Shown here piece after piece: positions 32,547-41,781 of a DNA stretch of 64,000 bases. Each line of letters begins with the position of its first letter. The stretch's first letter is position 1. The translations under genes were made by a program, and so were the position numbers. The notes beneath the pieces are model-generated. The model was not told the DNA's origin, ran no database searches, and saw only the letters and a list, made by a program, of their open reading frames with translations. Origin of the DNA: Nitricoxidireducens sp046726235 (GTDB lineage Bacteria; Pseudomonadota; Gammaproteobacteria; Burkholderiales; Rhodocyclaceae); assembly GCA_046726235.1 (NCBI GenBank), contig JBKPAD010000001.1:468597-532596 (forward strand). Direction: 5' to 3'.

Positions 32547-33602
32547 ATGACATCCCCCAGCTTCGCGGTCGCGCCCGTCGACCGCAGCCTCGAAGCGGCC
32601 CTGCGCCGCAAGATCGACAACAAGACCAAGCCCCTCGGCGCACTCGGCCGCCTCGAAGACCTCGCGCTTCAGGCGGGCCTCGTGCGGCGCTCGCTGGCGC
32701 CGACGCTCGCCAAGCCGCACATCGTCGTGCTGGCCGGCGATCACGGCGCGGCCAAGCACGGCATCTCGGCGTTTCCGCAGGACGTGACGTGGCAGATGGT
32801 GGAGAACTTCCTCGCCGGCGGCGCGGCGATCAACGTCTTCGCGCGCGCCAACGGCATCGCGCTGACGGTGGTCGACGCGGGAGTCAATCACGACTTCGGC
32901 GCGCGACCGAACCTCGTCGACGCCAAGATCGCGCCCGGCACGGCGAACTACCTCGAAGGCGCCGCCATGAGCGCCGCCCAGCGCGACGCGGCGATGAGGA
33001 AGGGCGAGGAGATCGTCGCCAAGCTCGTCGCGGACGGCTGCGACGTCATCGGCTTCGGCGAGATGGGCATCGGCAATACGGCGTCCGCCTCGCTGATTAC
33101 GCATTGCCTGACCGGCGCGACGCTCGAGGACTGCGTCGGCCGCGGCACCGGGCTCGACGATGCCGGGCTGGCGCGCAAGCGCGAACTGCTGGCGCAGGCG
33201 CTGACCCACCATCGCGGCGCGCGCGACGATGCGCTCGGCGTGCTGGCGCAGTTCGGCGGCTTCGAGATCGCGATGATGGCCGGCGGCATGCTGGCGGCGG
33301 CGCGGGCGGGATGCATCGTGCTGGTGGACGGTTTCATCTGCGGCGCGGCGGCGCTGGTGGCGGCGCGCGTGGCGCCGGCCTTCCTCGACTATGCGGTGTT
33401 CTGCCACGCCTCGGCAGAGCCGGGGCACAAGGCGCAGATGGCGGCGCTCGGCGCGAAGCCGCTCGTCGACCTCGGCATGCGTCTCGGCGAGGGCACCGGC
33501 GCGGCGGTCGCATGGCCGCTGCTGCGCGCTGCCTGCGCCTTCGTCAACGAGATGGCGAGCTTCGAGTCGGCGGGGGTCAGCGAAGCCAGCGCCGCGAGCT
33601 GA
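32547..33602 (+). CDS. cobT: Nicotinate-nucleotide--dimethylbenzimidazole phosphoribosyltransferase
   Basis: A 351-residue enzyme that activates dimethylbenzimidazole as alpha-ribazole phosphate. Motifs: DNKTKPLGALGRLEDLALQ, VLAGDHGAAKHGISAFPQDVT, GFGEMGIGNTASASL and LGEGTGAAVAWPL, which holds the catalytic Glu. The ATG at 32547 is preceded by AAAGGA. GTG 32520 is possible but would run into the leader. It is the first gene under riboswitch 2. Confidence 0.95.
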   Translation: MTSPSFAVAPVDRSLEAALRRKIDNKTKPLGALGRLEDLALQAGLVRRSLAPTLAKPHIVVLAGDHGAAKHGISAFPQDVTWQMVENFLAGGAAINVFARANGIALTVVDAGVNHDFGARPNLVDAKIAPGTANYLEGAAMSAAQRDAAMRKGEEIVAKLVADGCDVIGFGEMGIGNTASASLITHCLTGATLEDCVGRGTGLDDAGLARKRELLAQALTHHRGARDDALGVLAQFGGFEIAMMAGGMLAAARAGCIVLVDGFICGAAALVAARVAPAFLDYAVFCHASAEPGHKAQMAALGAKPLVDLGMRLGEGTGAAVAWPLLRAACAFVNEMASFESAGVSEASAAS

Positions 33603-33651
33603 GAACAGGCGCTTAGCCTACAATCGCGGCTTTTCGCGGAATTCCAACGCC

Positions 33652-34449
33652 ATGTCCTCAGCCTTCGGCAGCCTCGTCGTCTTCCTCGTCGAACCGTCGC
33701 CGAGCCAGGCCAAGTACATCACCGCGCAACTGGGCGAGCTGGGCATCGAGATGGTGCGCAGCTTCGGCAGCGGCGCGGCGGCGCTGGAGGCGATGCGCGA
33801 GTCGCGGCCTGACCTCGTCGTCAGCGCGCTCTACCTGCCCGACATGTCGGGCACCGACCTCATCGGCACCATGCGCCGCGACCGTGACCTCGAACAGGTG
33901 GCCTTCATCCTGATCTCGAGCGAGACGCGGCCGCAGGCGCTGGAGCCGGTGCGCCAGGCGGGCGTCTGCGGCATCGTGCCAAAGCCCTTCGCGACGGGAC
34001 AATTGAAGACGGCGCTGCTGGCGACGCTGGATTTCCTGCGCCAGGACGGCGACCTGACGCAGGAGCTCGCGGCCGAGAACCTGCGCGTGCTGCTGGTCGA
34101 CGACAGCCCGAGCGCACGCCGCCACATGCGCCGCGTGCTCGAGAACCTCGGCATCGACAACTTCATCGAGGCCGAGAACGGCCGCCAGGCCGTGGTGGTG
34201 CTCGCCGAAACCATGATCGACCTGGTCGTCACCGACTACAACATGCCGGAGATGGACGGCCAGGCGCTGGTCGAGTACATCCGCAAGCAGAGTTGGCAGA
34301 ACTCCGTGCCGGTGCTGATGGTGACCAGCGAGACCAGCGAAAGCCGCCTCGCGGCGGTGCAGGAGTCCGGCGTCTCGGGCATTTGCGACAAGCCCTTCAA
34401 CCCCGCGACGATCAAACGCCTGCTCTGGAACATGCTGGGGCAGCGCTGA
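33652..34449 (+). CDS. Tandem-receiver response regulator, first receiver degenerate
   Basis: A 265-residue protein with two CheY-like domains and no output domain. In the first (about 8-125) the acidic pair is replaced by Glu14-Pro15 and the phospho-acceptor position by Ala59 (VVSALYLPDMSG), so it should not be phosphorylated, though the Lys-Pro switch (KPF) is kept. The second (about 144-265) is complete: Asp150, Asp151, Asp195 (VVTDYNMPEMDG) and a final DKPF. No kinase is nearby. It lies 49 nt after cobT and 1 nt before cobS. Motility or surface signalling is as likely as cobalamin control. Confidence 0.88.
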   Translation: MSSAFGSLVVFLVEPSPSQAKYITAQLGELGIEMVRSFGSGAAALEAMRESRPDLVVSALYLPDMSGTDLIGTMRRDRDLEQVAFILISSETRPQALEPVRQAGVCGIVPKPFATGQLKTALLATLDFLRQDGDLTQELAAENLRVLLVDDSPSARRHMRRVLENLGIDNFIEAENGRQAVVVLAETMIDLVVTDYNMPEMDGQALVEYIRKQSWQNSVPVLMVTSETSESRLAAVQESGVSGICDKPFNPATIKRLLWNMLGQR

Positions 34450-34450
34450 G

Positions 34451-35209
34451 TTGGTCCGCGAACTCGAATACTTCTTCGCCGCGCTGCGTTTCTTCACGCG
34501 CCTGCCCGTGCCGGCCTGGGTCGGGCACTCGGCCGAGCAGCTGAACGGGGCGGCGCGCTACTTCCCGCTCGTCGGCGTGCTGGTCGGCCTGATCGGCGCC
34601 GCGGTGACGCTGGCAACGTCGCTGGCGCTGCCGGTGAGCCTGGCGATCATCCTCGGCATGGCGGCGACCATCCTCGCCACCGGCGCCTTCCACGAGGACG
34701 GCTTCTCCGACGCCTGCGACGGCCTCGGCGGCGGCTGGGAGAAGGCGCAGGTGCTGGCGATCATGAAGGACTCGCGCGTCGGCAGTTACGGCGCCATCGG
34801 CGTCGCCATGCTGCTGCTGGCGAAGTGGAACGCCCTGATGGAAATGGACGAGAGCTTCCTGCTCTCGGCGCTGGTCGCAGGACACGCGGTCTCGCGCTTC
34901 GCCTCGACGACGCTGATCTACGCGCTCGACTACGTGCGCGACGACGATAGTTCCAAGTCGAAGCCGCTGGCGACGCGCATGGGGCCGGGCGCGCTGACCG
35001 TCGCCGCCGTGTTCGGCCTGGTGCCGGCCGCGCTGCTGCCGCTGCCGGAACTCGCCTGGGCGCTCGCCGCCGTCGCCGCGACGACGCTGCTCGCCGCACG
35101 CTACCTCCTGCGCCGCATCGGCGGCTACACCGGCGACTGCCTGGGCGCGACCCAGCAGGCGACCGAACTCGCCTTCTACCTCGGACTGCTGTGCGACTTT
35201 TCCTCGTGA
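34451..35209 (+). CDS. cobS: Adenosylcobinamide-GDP ribazoletransferase (cobalamin synthase)
   Basis: A 252-residue inner-membrane enzyme that joins alpha-ribazole(-phosphate) to adenosylcobinamide-GDP. Motifs: FFAALRFFTRLPVP, FPLVGVLVG, ATGAFHEDGFSDACDGLGGG and IMKDSRVGSYGAIGVAMLLLAKW, plus about six membrane segments. It starts at TTG 34451 directly after the regulator's stop and overlaps cobC by 19 nt. Confidence 0.95.
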   Translation: MVRELEYFFAALRFFTRLPVPAWVGHSAEQLNGAARYFPLVGVLVGLIGAAVTLATSLALPVSLAIILGMAATILATGAFHEDGFSDACDGLGGGWEKAQVLAIMKDSRVGSYGAIGVAMLLLAKWNALMEMDESFLLSALVAGHAVSRFASTTLIYALDYVRDDDSSKSKPLATRMGPGALTVAAVFGLVPAALLPLPELAWALAAVAATTLLAARYLLRRIGGYTGDCLGATQQATELAFYLGLLCDFSS

Positions 35210-35799
35210 GGCATCCGCGGCCGCAAGTGGCGGACGGCATCTGCTACGGCCGCAGCGACCTGCTGCTGGCGGAGGATGCAGCGGCGTGCGCGGCGCGGCT
35301 GCGCGCACTGCTGCCGGAAGCCGCACCGGTCTTCAGCAGCCCGCTCGCCCGCTGCCGGCAACTCGCCGAGGCGCTGCATCCGGCGCCGATCTTCGACGAG
35401 CGCCTGCGCGAAGCCGACTTCGGCCGCTGGGAAATGCAGCCCTGGGATGCCATCGACCGCGCCGCGCTCGACGCCTGGGCCGCCGACCCGCTGCACTACG
35501 CCGGCCACGGCGGCGAGAGCGTGGCGCAACTGCAGGCCCGCGCCGTCGACTGCGCGCGCGACATCGCCGCCCGCTACGACGAGGCGGTGCTGGTGGTTCA
35601 CGCCGGCATCATGAAAGTGCTCGCCGGCGCACTGGCCGGCATCCCCGCCCCCGAGTGGTTCGACTTTTCTTTTGACTATGGCACGGCCAGCATGATCGAA
35701 GGCGGGCGCCTCGTCTGGCACAACGAGCCTGCGGCAGCAGGCCTTCCCATTGGCGAAGCCCGACCCGTTGGACACCCGCAAGGGTGGCACAATAAGTAA
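35191..35799 (+). CDS. cobC: Alpha-ribazole phosphatase (histidine phosphatase family)
   Basis: A 202-residue phosphoglycerate-mutase-like phosphatase. The RHG motif here reads LVRHPRP (His8). PVFSSPLARCRQLAEAL supplies the second Arg, READFGRWE the acid region, and VVHAGIMKVLAGAL the second His. It removes the phosphate from alpha-ribazole-5'-phosphate or adenosylcobalamin-phosphate. It starts at a GTG inside cobS, and its stop abuts the next ATG. The last about 25 residues are a low-complexity tail. Confidence 0.85.
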   Translation: MRLFLVRHPRPQVADGICYGRSDLLLAEDAAACAARLRALLPEAAPVFSSPLARCRQLAEALHPAPIFDERLREADFGRWEMQPWDAIDRAALDAWAADPLHYAGHGGESVAQLQARAVDCARDIAARYDEAVLVVHAGIMKVLAGALAGIPAPEWFDFSFDYGTASMIEGGRLVWHNEPAAAGLPIGEARPVGHPQGWHNK

Positions 35800-36879
35800 A
35801 TGCAACACGCCATCCCCGTCGCCGGACTGCGGCGCGCGCTGGTCGTCAAGCTGCGCCATCACGGCGACGTGCTGCTGACCGCCCCCGTCTTCTCCGCCCT
35901 CAAGCGCGCTGCGCCGCAGTGCGAGATCGACGCGCTCGTCTACGCCGACACCCTGCCGATGCTCGACGGGCATCCCGACATCGCGCGTCTCTTCGCCATC
36001 GACCGCGGCTGGAAGAAGCAGGGCCTGCGGCATCAGGCCGCCGCCGAGGGGCGCCTGCTGGCGCAACTGCGCAAGCGTGGCTACGACCTGATCGTGCATC
36101 TCTCGGTGCACACGCGCGGCGCCTGGCTGGTGCGCGTGCTGCGCCCGCGCTGGTCGGTCGGCCCGTGCCGCGGTGACGCCGGGCGCTTCTGGCACGGCAG
36201 CTTTACCCATCACTATCCGGCGCAGTCGCATCCGCACCGGCACACGGTGGACACCAATCTCGACGCGCTGCGCGCCCTCGGCATCGAGGTCTCGGCGGCC
36301 GAGGCGAAGGTGACTCTGGTGCCGGGTGCGGCAGCCGAGGCGCGCGTCGACGCGTTGATGGTCGAGCACGGTCTTGCGCGCGGCAGCTTCGTGCACCTGC
36401 ATCCGGCTTCGCGCTGGGGCTTCAAGTGCTGGCCGGCGGATCGCGTGGCGCAGCTTTGCGACGCACTCGCCGCTCGTGGCCTGCCGCTGGTGCTGACCTG
36501 CGCACCCGAAGCGAAGGAGCGCGAACTCGTCGCGGCGGTATGCGCGGCGACGCGGGCGCCGACCATCGACCTTTCGGGCGCCTTGAGCCTCAAGGAACTC
36601 GCCGCGCTGGCGGCGCGCGCGCGCCTGTTCGTCGGCGTCGACTCGGCGCCGATGCACATCGCCGCCGCCATGGGCACGCCGGTCGCCGCCATCTTCGGTC
36701 CCTCGGGCGACCGCGAGTGGGGGCCGTGGGGCACCAAGAGCCGCGTCGTCGCCTCGACGACCCACGCCTGCCGCCCCTGCGGCCGCGCCGGTTGCGACGA
36801 CAGCAAGGTCAGCGAATGCCTGACGACGTTGCCGGTCGCGCAGGTGCTGTCCGCCTGTGAGGAACTGCTGGCGCCATGA
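35800..36879 (+). CDS. LPS heptosyltransferase-like (GT9), WaaQ type
   Basis: A 359-residue GT-B fold family 9 glycosyltransferase. N-terminal ALVVKLRHHGDVLLTAPVFSAL is the heptosyltransferase signature, and FVGVDSAPMHIAAAMGTPVAAIFGPSGDREWGPWG is the C-terminal donor-site region. Resemblance is best to putative heptosyltransferase III of the core. C-terminal cysteines CRPCGRAGCDDS are usual in this family. It starts one base after the cobC stop and overlaps the next gene by 4 nt. Confidence 0.88.
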   Translation: MQHAIPVAGLRRALVVKLRHHGDVLLTAPVFSALKRAAPQCEIDALVYADTLPMLDGHPDIARLFAIDRGWKKQGLRHQAAAEGRLLAQLRKRGYDLIVHLSVHTRGAWLVRVLRPRWSVGPCRGDAGRFWHGSFTHHYPAQSHPHRHTVDTNLDALRALGIEVSAAEAKVTLVPGAAAEARVDALMVEHGLARGSFVHLHPASRWGFKCWPADRVAQLCDALAARGLPLVLTCAPEAKERELVAAVCAATRAPTIDLSGALSLKELAALAARARLFVGVDSAPMHIAAAMGTPVAAIFGPSGDREWGPWGTKSRVVASTTHACRPCGRAGCDDSKVSECLTTLPVAQVLSACEELLAP

Positions 36880-38006
36880 AGATCGCCATCGTCCGCCAGA
36901 AGTACACCCCGTTCGGCGGCGCCGAGCGCTTCGTCGAACGTGCGCTCGACGGGCTGCGCGCGCAGGGCGTCGAGGTGACCATGATCGCGCGCGAATGGAG
37001 CGGCGATCCGCAAGGCATCCTGCGCTGCGATCCCTTCTACCTTGGCCGCACCTGGCGCGACCGCAGCTTCTGCCGCGGCGTCCAGCAAATCATCGCCGAG
37101 GGCCGCTTCGACCTCGTGCAGAGCCACGAGCGCATCCCCGGTTGCCACGTCTTCCGCGCCGGCGACGGCGTGCACGCGACCTGGCTGGAACTGCGCGACC
37201 AGGCGCGCGGTGGCCTCGCGTCGCTCGCCACAAGGCTGTCGCCGTGGCACCGCTACACCCTCGCCGCCGAGGCGGCGATGTACGCGCACCCCAACCTGCG
37301 CGCCGTGATCTGCAACTCGCGCATGGTGCGCGACGACATCGCCCGGCGCTTCGGCGTGCCGGACGAAAAGCTGCACGTGATCCACAACGGCGTCGACCTC
37401 GAGTTCTTCCACCCCGGCCTGCGCGACGAGCACCGCGCCCGAGTGCGCGCGGAACTCGCCATCCCCGGCGACGCGCCCGTGATCCTCTTCGTCGGCTCCG
37501 GCTACGAGCGCAAGGGCCTGCCGACCCTGCTGCGCGCCCTTGCGGCGATGAAGACCACCGACGCGCGCCTCGTCGTCGTCGGCAAGGACCGGCACCAGAA
37601 GCTCTACGAGAAACTCGCCCAGACTCTCGGCGTCGATGCGCGCACCCACTTCCTCGGCGGCCAAAAGGACGTGCGCCCCTACTACGGCGCCGCCGACGTC
37701 TTCTGCCTGCCGACGATTTACGATCCGATGCCGAATGCCGCACTCGAAGCCCTTGCCTGCGGGCTGCCGGTGGCGACGACGACGACTTGCGGAGCGGCGG
37801 ATCTGGTCGACGAGTCGATCGGGGCGGTGTTCGCTTTCGCGGACATCGCGGCGCAAGCCCGCGCGCTGGACGGCTTGCTGCTCCGGGACGCCCCACGTGT
37901 CGCGTCGGCCGCCACAGCGGTCGCCCGGAACTGCGCGGCCGGCGACATGGTCGCTCGACTGGGTGCCTTCTATCTCGGGCTGGCGGAGCAGCCGCGGCCG
38001 GTATAA
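36876..38006 (+). CDS. Core glycosyltransferase family 4, WaaG-like
   Basis: A 376-residue GT-B retaining glycosyltransferase: MKIAIVRQKYTPFGGAERFVERAL at the N-terminus, DLVQSHERIPGCHVFRAGDGVH, VICNSRMVRDDIARRFGVP, VIHNGVDLEFFHPG, FVGSGYERKGLPTLLRAL and the donor motif PTIYDPMPNAALEALACGLPV. The overall pattern is that of WaaG, which adds the first hexose to inner-core heptose. A TATAAT at 38002-38007 overlapping its stop may serve msbA. Confidence 0.87.
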   Translation: MKIAIVRQKYTPFGGAERFVERALDGLRAQGVEVTMIAREWSGDPQGILRCDPFYLGRTWRDRSFCRGVQQIIAEGRFDLVQSHERIPGCHVFRAGDGVHATWLELRDQARGGLASLATRLSPWHRYTLAAEAAMYAHPNLRAVICNSRMVRDDIARRFGVPDEKLHVIHNGVDLEFFHPGLRDEHRARVRAELAIPGDAPVILFVGSGYERKGLPTLLRALAAMKTTDARLVVVGKDRHQKLYEKLAQTLGVDARTHFLGGQKDVRPYYGAADVFCLPTIYDPMPNAALEALACGLPVATTTTCGAADLVDESIGAVFAFADIAAQARALDGLLLRDAPRVASAATAVARNCAAGDMVARLGAFYLGLAEQPRPV

Positions 38007-38114
38007 TCCGCGCCTGTTCCGTGGCGCGTTCCAGCACCCGGCGAATTCAGACCAACCCATGACAAACTGCAGTCCGGCCATGCACGTTCCGGCGGTACTT
38101 GCAGGATCCGGCCA

Positions 38115-39896
38115 GTGATTCCAACGACATCCTCGGGACGTTCCACCGACAGCGGCCGCGTGCTCTACCTGCGGCTGCTTTCCTACGTCCGTCCGTATTG
38201 GCGGATTTTTGCCCTTTCAGTGGTCCTGATGGCGGTGACTTCGGCCATGGAGCCGGCGTTCCCGGCCCTCATGAAACCGCTGCTCGACGGCAGCTTCGGC
38301 GAAAACGGCAAGTACGGTGCGCTCAGCCTGCCGCTGATCATCGTCGGCATCTTCGTCGTCCGCGGCGTCCTGGGCTTCTGCGCCGATTACGCGATGTCCT
38401 GGGTCTCGAACAAGATCGTGCTCGATTTGCGCGACGACATGTTCCGGCGTCTGGTGCAACTGCCGACCTCCTTCTTCGACAACCAGTCGTCGGGCGTCGT
38501 CATGTCGCGCATCGCCTATGACGTGGTCGGCGTCACGGGCGCGGCGACCGGCGTCCTGACGACGCTGATCAAGGACTCGCTGGCGGTCATCGGCCTGCTG
38601 GCCTGGATGTTCTACCTCAACTGGAAGCTGAGCCTCGTCGCCTTGCTCCTGATTCCCGGGATCGGGCTGGCCGTGCGGACGTTCAGCAGACGGCTGCGCG
38701 AGACCAGCCGCGGTGTCCAGCATGCGATGGGCGGCATCATGCATGTCCTGGAGGAGAACGCCGAGGCGCACAAGGTCGTGAAGATATTCGGCCGCCAGGA
38801 GCACGAGGCGCAGCGTTTCCATGGCGCCAACTCGCGGCAGCGCGGCTATGCCATGCGCCAGACCATCGCATCGGCGGCGCTCGGCCCCATCGTGCATGTG
38901 CTGGCGGCGATTGCGCTTGCCGTCATCATCGTCGTCGCATTGCAGCAATCGGCGCGCGGCGAGGCCACCGCAGGCGACTTCGTGTCGTTCATCACCGCCA
39001 TGCTGATGCTGCTCGCGCCGATGAAACGCCTGACGGACGTCAACGCGCCGCTGCAGCGCGGACTGGCCGCTGCCGAAAGCGTGTTCGGCATGATCGACGA
39101 GTCGCCCGAGGACGATCGCGGAACGGTGCGCCTGGACCGGGCACGGGGCGAGGTCGAGTTTCAGGGCGTCCGCCTGCGGTATCCGGGGGCGACGCGCGAT
39201 GCGCTGGCGGGGATCGATCTCCACGTCTCGCCGGGCGAGACGATCGCCCTGGTCGGGGCCTCGGGCAGCGGCAAGACCAGCCTCGCGAATCTGCTGCCGC
39301 GCTTCTACCACGTGACTGAAGGCAGGATTCTCGTCGACGGGCATCCGATCGAGGACCTGACGCTGGACAGCCTGCGCGCGAACATCGCCTTCGTGTCGCA
39401 GGACGTGGTTCTGTTCAACGACACGGTGGCTGCGAACATTGCCTACGGCGTCAGGGATGACGCCGATCGCGAGGCATTGGTGCGCGCGGCGCGGGCAGCC
39501 CATGCGCTCGAGTTCATCGAGTCCATGCCGGAAGGCTTCGAAACTATGGTGGGGGAGAACGGCGTCAAGCTCTCCGGCGGGCAGCGGCAACGACTCGCCA
39601 TTGCGCGCGCCCTGCTCAAGGATGCGCCGATCCTGATTCTCGATGAGGCGACTTCGGCCCTGGACACGGAGTCCGAGCGTCAGGTCCAGGCGGCCCTGGA
39701 TCAGTTGATGAAGAACCGGACCACCTTCGTCGTGGCCCACCGGCTGTCGACCATCGAGCACGCCGATCGCATCGTGGTGCTGGAGAAGGGGCGCATCATC
39801 GAGGTCGGCCGGCACGCGGACCTGCTCCGCAAGGACGGCGCCTATGCGCACTTCTACCACCTCCAGCGCTCCTCTCAGGCCGGTCAGCCATCGTGA
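38115..39896 (+). CDS. msbA: Lipid A export ABC transporter MsbA
   Basis: A 593-residue half-transporter with six membrane helices (about 20-310) and an ATPase domain (about 340-585): Walker A GASGSGKTS, signature LSGGQRQRLAIARA, Walker B ILILDEATSALD and switch His in VVAHRLSTIEHAD. It flips the lipid A-core across the inner membrane. The GTG at 38115 is the annotated start and no clear ribosome binding site is seen. The first conserved residues (YLRLLSYVRPYWRIF) lie 17 codons in. The leader of about 108 nt has a TATAAT at 38002-38007. Confidence 0.92.
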   Translation: MIPTTSSGRSTDSGRVLYLRLLSYVRPYWRIFALSVVLMAVTSAMEPAFPALMKPLLDGSFGENGKYGALSLPLIIVGIFVVRGVLGFCADYAMSWVSNKIVLDLRDDMFRRLVQLPTSFFDNQSSGVVMSRIAYDVVGVTGAATGVLTTLIKDSLAVIGLLAWMFYLNWKLSLVALLLIPGIGLAVRTFSRRLRETSRGVQHAMGGIMHVLEENAEAHKVVKIFGRQEHEAQRFHGANSRQRGYAMRQTIASAALGPIVHVLAAIALAVIIVVALQQSARGEATAGDFVSFITAMLMLLAPMKRLTDVNAPLQRGLAAAESVFGMIDESPEDDRGTVRLDRARGEVEFQGVRLRYPGATRDALAGIDLHVSPGETIALVGASGSGKTSLANLLPRFYHVTEGRILVDGHPIEDLTLDSLRANIAFVSQDVVLFNDTVAANIAYGVRDDADREALVRAARAAHALEFIESMPEGFETMVGENGVKLSGGQRQRLAIARALLKDAPILILDEATSALDTESERQVQAALDQLMKNRTTFVVAHRLSTIEHADRIVVLEKGRIIEVGRHADLLRKDGAYAHFYHLQRSSQAGQPS

Positions 39897-40984
39897 CGCT
39901 GCGGATTCTTCACACCGAGTCGTCCAAGGGCTGGGGCGGGCAGGAGAACCGCACGCTGAACGAGTTGCTGGCACTTCGGGAACTCGGGCACACGGCGGCA
40001 GTGGCCTGTCAGCCGGGAGCGCGCCTCGGCGTCCGCGCCGAGGAGGCCGGCTTTCCGGTGACCCGCATCGCCATGCGCGGTGCGCTCGATCTCCCCGCGG
40101 TGTTCGCGCTGCGCAGGCTGATGCGCGAGCGGAGCATCGACGTAGTCAATACGCACAGCGGGCGCGACACCCAGCTCGCCGGCCTGGCGGCACGCAGCCT
40201 GTTCGGCGGACGGCCGAAGGTGGTGCGCACGCGCCACTTGGCGTTGCCCATATCGTCGCGCATCAGTTACGTGACATTGCCGGATCACGTGGTTGCCGTC
40301 AGCCGCTTCGTCGGCAACTACCTGGCATCCGCTGGCGTTCCGTCGGAGCGCATCACGGTCGTGCCGACGGGCATCGATCTCTCCCGCTATGAGACGCAGG
40401 AGCGCGGAACGCTGCGTGCGGAGCTCGGCCTGGCGGAAAACGTTCCGCTGGTGGGTACCGTGGCCATTCTCCGCCGCAAGAAGGGACACGCCGAACTGCT
40501 CGAGGCGATTCCGGAGATTCTTCGCCGTTTTCCGGAGTGCCATTTCGTCTTTGCCGGCGATGGTCCGCAGCAGCAGAACCTCGAGCAGCGCATCGCCGAG
40601 CTCGGTTTGCAGAGCCGGGTTCATATGCTCGGGCTGCGGAGCGACGTCGTGAACGTTCTCCGGTCGCTGGACGTGTTCGTCCTGCCGACGCATCAGGAGG
40701 CGCTCGGGACGGCCTTCATCGAGGCGGGGGCGACCGGCCTGCCGGCGGTCGCCAGCGATGTCGACGGCGTGCCGGAAGTCGTGGTCGACGGCGAGACGGG
40801 CTTGCTGGTGCCGGTCAGGGACAGCATGGCCATCGCGACGGCGATCGAGTCCCTGCTCGCCGACCCGGCCCGTCGCCGGGCGATGGGGCAAGCCGCGAAG
40901 ACGAGAATCGCGGGCTGCTTCTCGCGCATGGCGATGGCGAGCGGGATGGTTGCGCTTTACGAAAGACTCCTGCGGACGTCGTGA
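39893..40984 (+). CDS. Glycosyltransferase family 4 (GT-B)
   Basis: A 363-residue glycosyltransferase with N-terminal LRILHTESSKGWGGQENRTL, a middle VVAVSRFVGNYLASAGVP, VPTGIDLSRYE, VAILRRKKGHAELLEAIPEIL, GDGPQQQNLEQRIAELGL and the donor-binding DVFVLPTHQEALGTAFIEAGATGLP. Acceptor and donor sugars are unknown. It starts at a GTG overlapping msbA by 4 nt and overlaps the deacetylase gene by 4 nt. Confidence 0.85.
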   Translation: MTLRILHTESSKGWGGQENRTLNELLALRELGHTAAVACQPGARLGVRAEEAGFPVTRIAMRGALDLPAVFALRRLMRERSIDVVNTHSGRDTQLAGLAARSLFGGRPKVVRTRHLALPISSRISYVTLPDHVVAVSRFVGNYLASAGVPSERITVVPTGIDLSRYETQERGTLRAELGLAENVPLVGTVAILRRKKGHAELLEAIPEILRRFPECHFVFAGDGPQQQNLEQRIAELGLQSRVHMLGLRSDVVNVLRSLDVFVLPTHQEALGTAFIEAGATGLPAVASDVDGVPEVVVDGETGLLVPVRDSMAIATAIESLLADPARRRAMGQAAKTRIAGCFSRMAMASGMVALYERLLRTS

Positions 40985-41781
40985 AGAACGCACGCGCCCT
41001 GCCGGTACTCATGTACCACCACGTGAGCCCGCTTCCGGGTCTGGTCACTGTTTCCCCGGACACCTTCCGCCGCCAGATCGAGTGGCTGGCGCACCACGAC
41101 TATCGGACGGTCGGGTGCGACGCCTTGGCGGGCTTTCTCGCGGGCGCCGACTTGCCGGAAAAGAGCGTCGTACTGACTTTCGACGACGGTTACCTCGACA
41201 ATTTCGTCTACGCCCATCCCTGTTTGCAGGCAGTCGGGTTCAAGGCCGTCCTGTTCCTGGTCACGGGATGGCTCGGCGATGGTCCTGCGCGCTTGTCGGC
41301 GCCCGTGCACTCGCACTCCGAATGCATGCAGCGGGTCGGATCGAACCGCGCCGACGATGTGATGCTGCGCTGGAGCGAGGTCACAGCGATGGCTGACGCC
41401 GGCACCTTCGAGTTCCACTCGCACACGCATACGCATACGCGGTGGGATCGCGAGATCGCCGATCCGACCGAGCGCGATCGGCGGCTGGAGGAGGATCTGG
41501 GGGCATCGCGTCGCGTGCTGGCCGAGCGCCTCGGTGCGGCGAGCAGTCACTTGTGCTGGCCGCAGGGATACAACGACGCCGCCTATCGGCGGGTCGCCGC
41601 GACGGCGGGTTTCGAGCACCTGTACACGGTCCGCAAGGGAACCTGCACGGCATCCACATCGCCCGACGCAATTCCGCGTGTCGTCGTGAAGGATCGCAGC
41701 GGCGGCTGGTTCGCGCGCCGCCTGTGGTTGTATCGTCATCCGGCGCTCGCGTCCGCATACCTCGGACTGAGAGGCGAGTGA
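40981..41781 (+). CDS. Polysaccharide deacetylase family protein (NodB fold)
   Basis: A 266-residue carbohydrate esterase 4-like protein. ALPVLMYHHVSPLPG and VVLTFDDGYLDNF carry the metal-binding and catalytic Asp pair, FEFHSHTHTHTRWD gives the His ligands, and LCWPQGYNDAAY is a further family motif. No signal peptide is apparent, so it probably acts on a cytoplasmic or inner-leaflet lipid-linked glycan. It starts at GTG 40981 and its stop overlaps the next ATG by 1 nt (TGATG). Confidence 0.87.
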   Translation: MKNARALPVLMYHHVSPLPGLVTVSPDTFRRQIEWLAHHDYRTVGCDALAGFLAGADLPEKSVVLTFDDGYLDNFVYAHPCLQAVGFKAVLFLVTGWLGDGPARLSAPVHSHSECMQRVGSNRADDVMLRWSEVTAMADAGTFEFHSHTHTHTRWDREIADPTERDRRLEEDLGASRRVLAERLGAASSHLCWPQGYNDAAYRRVAATAGFEHLYTVRKGTCTASTSPDAIPRVVVKDRSGGWFARRLWLYRHPALASAYLGLRGE

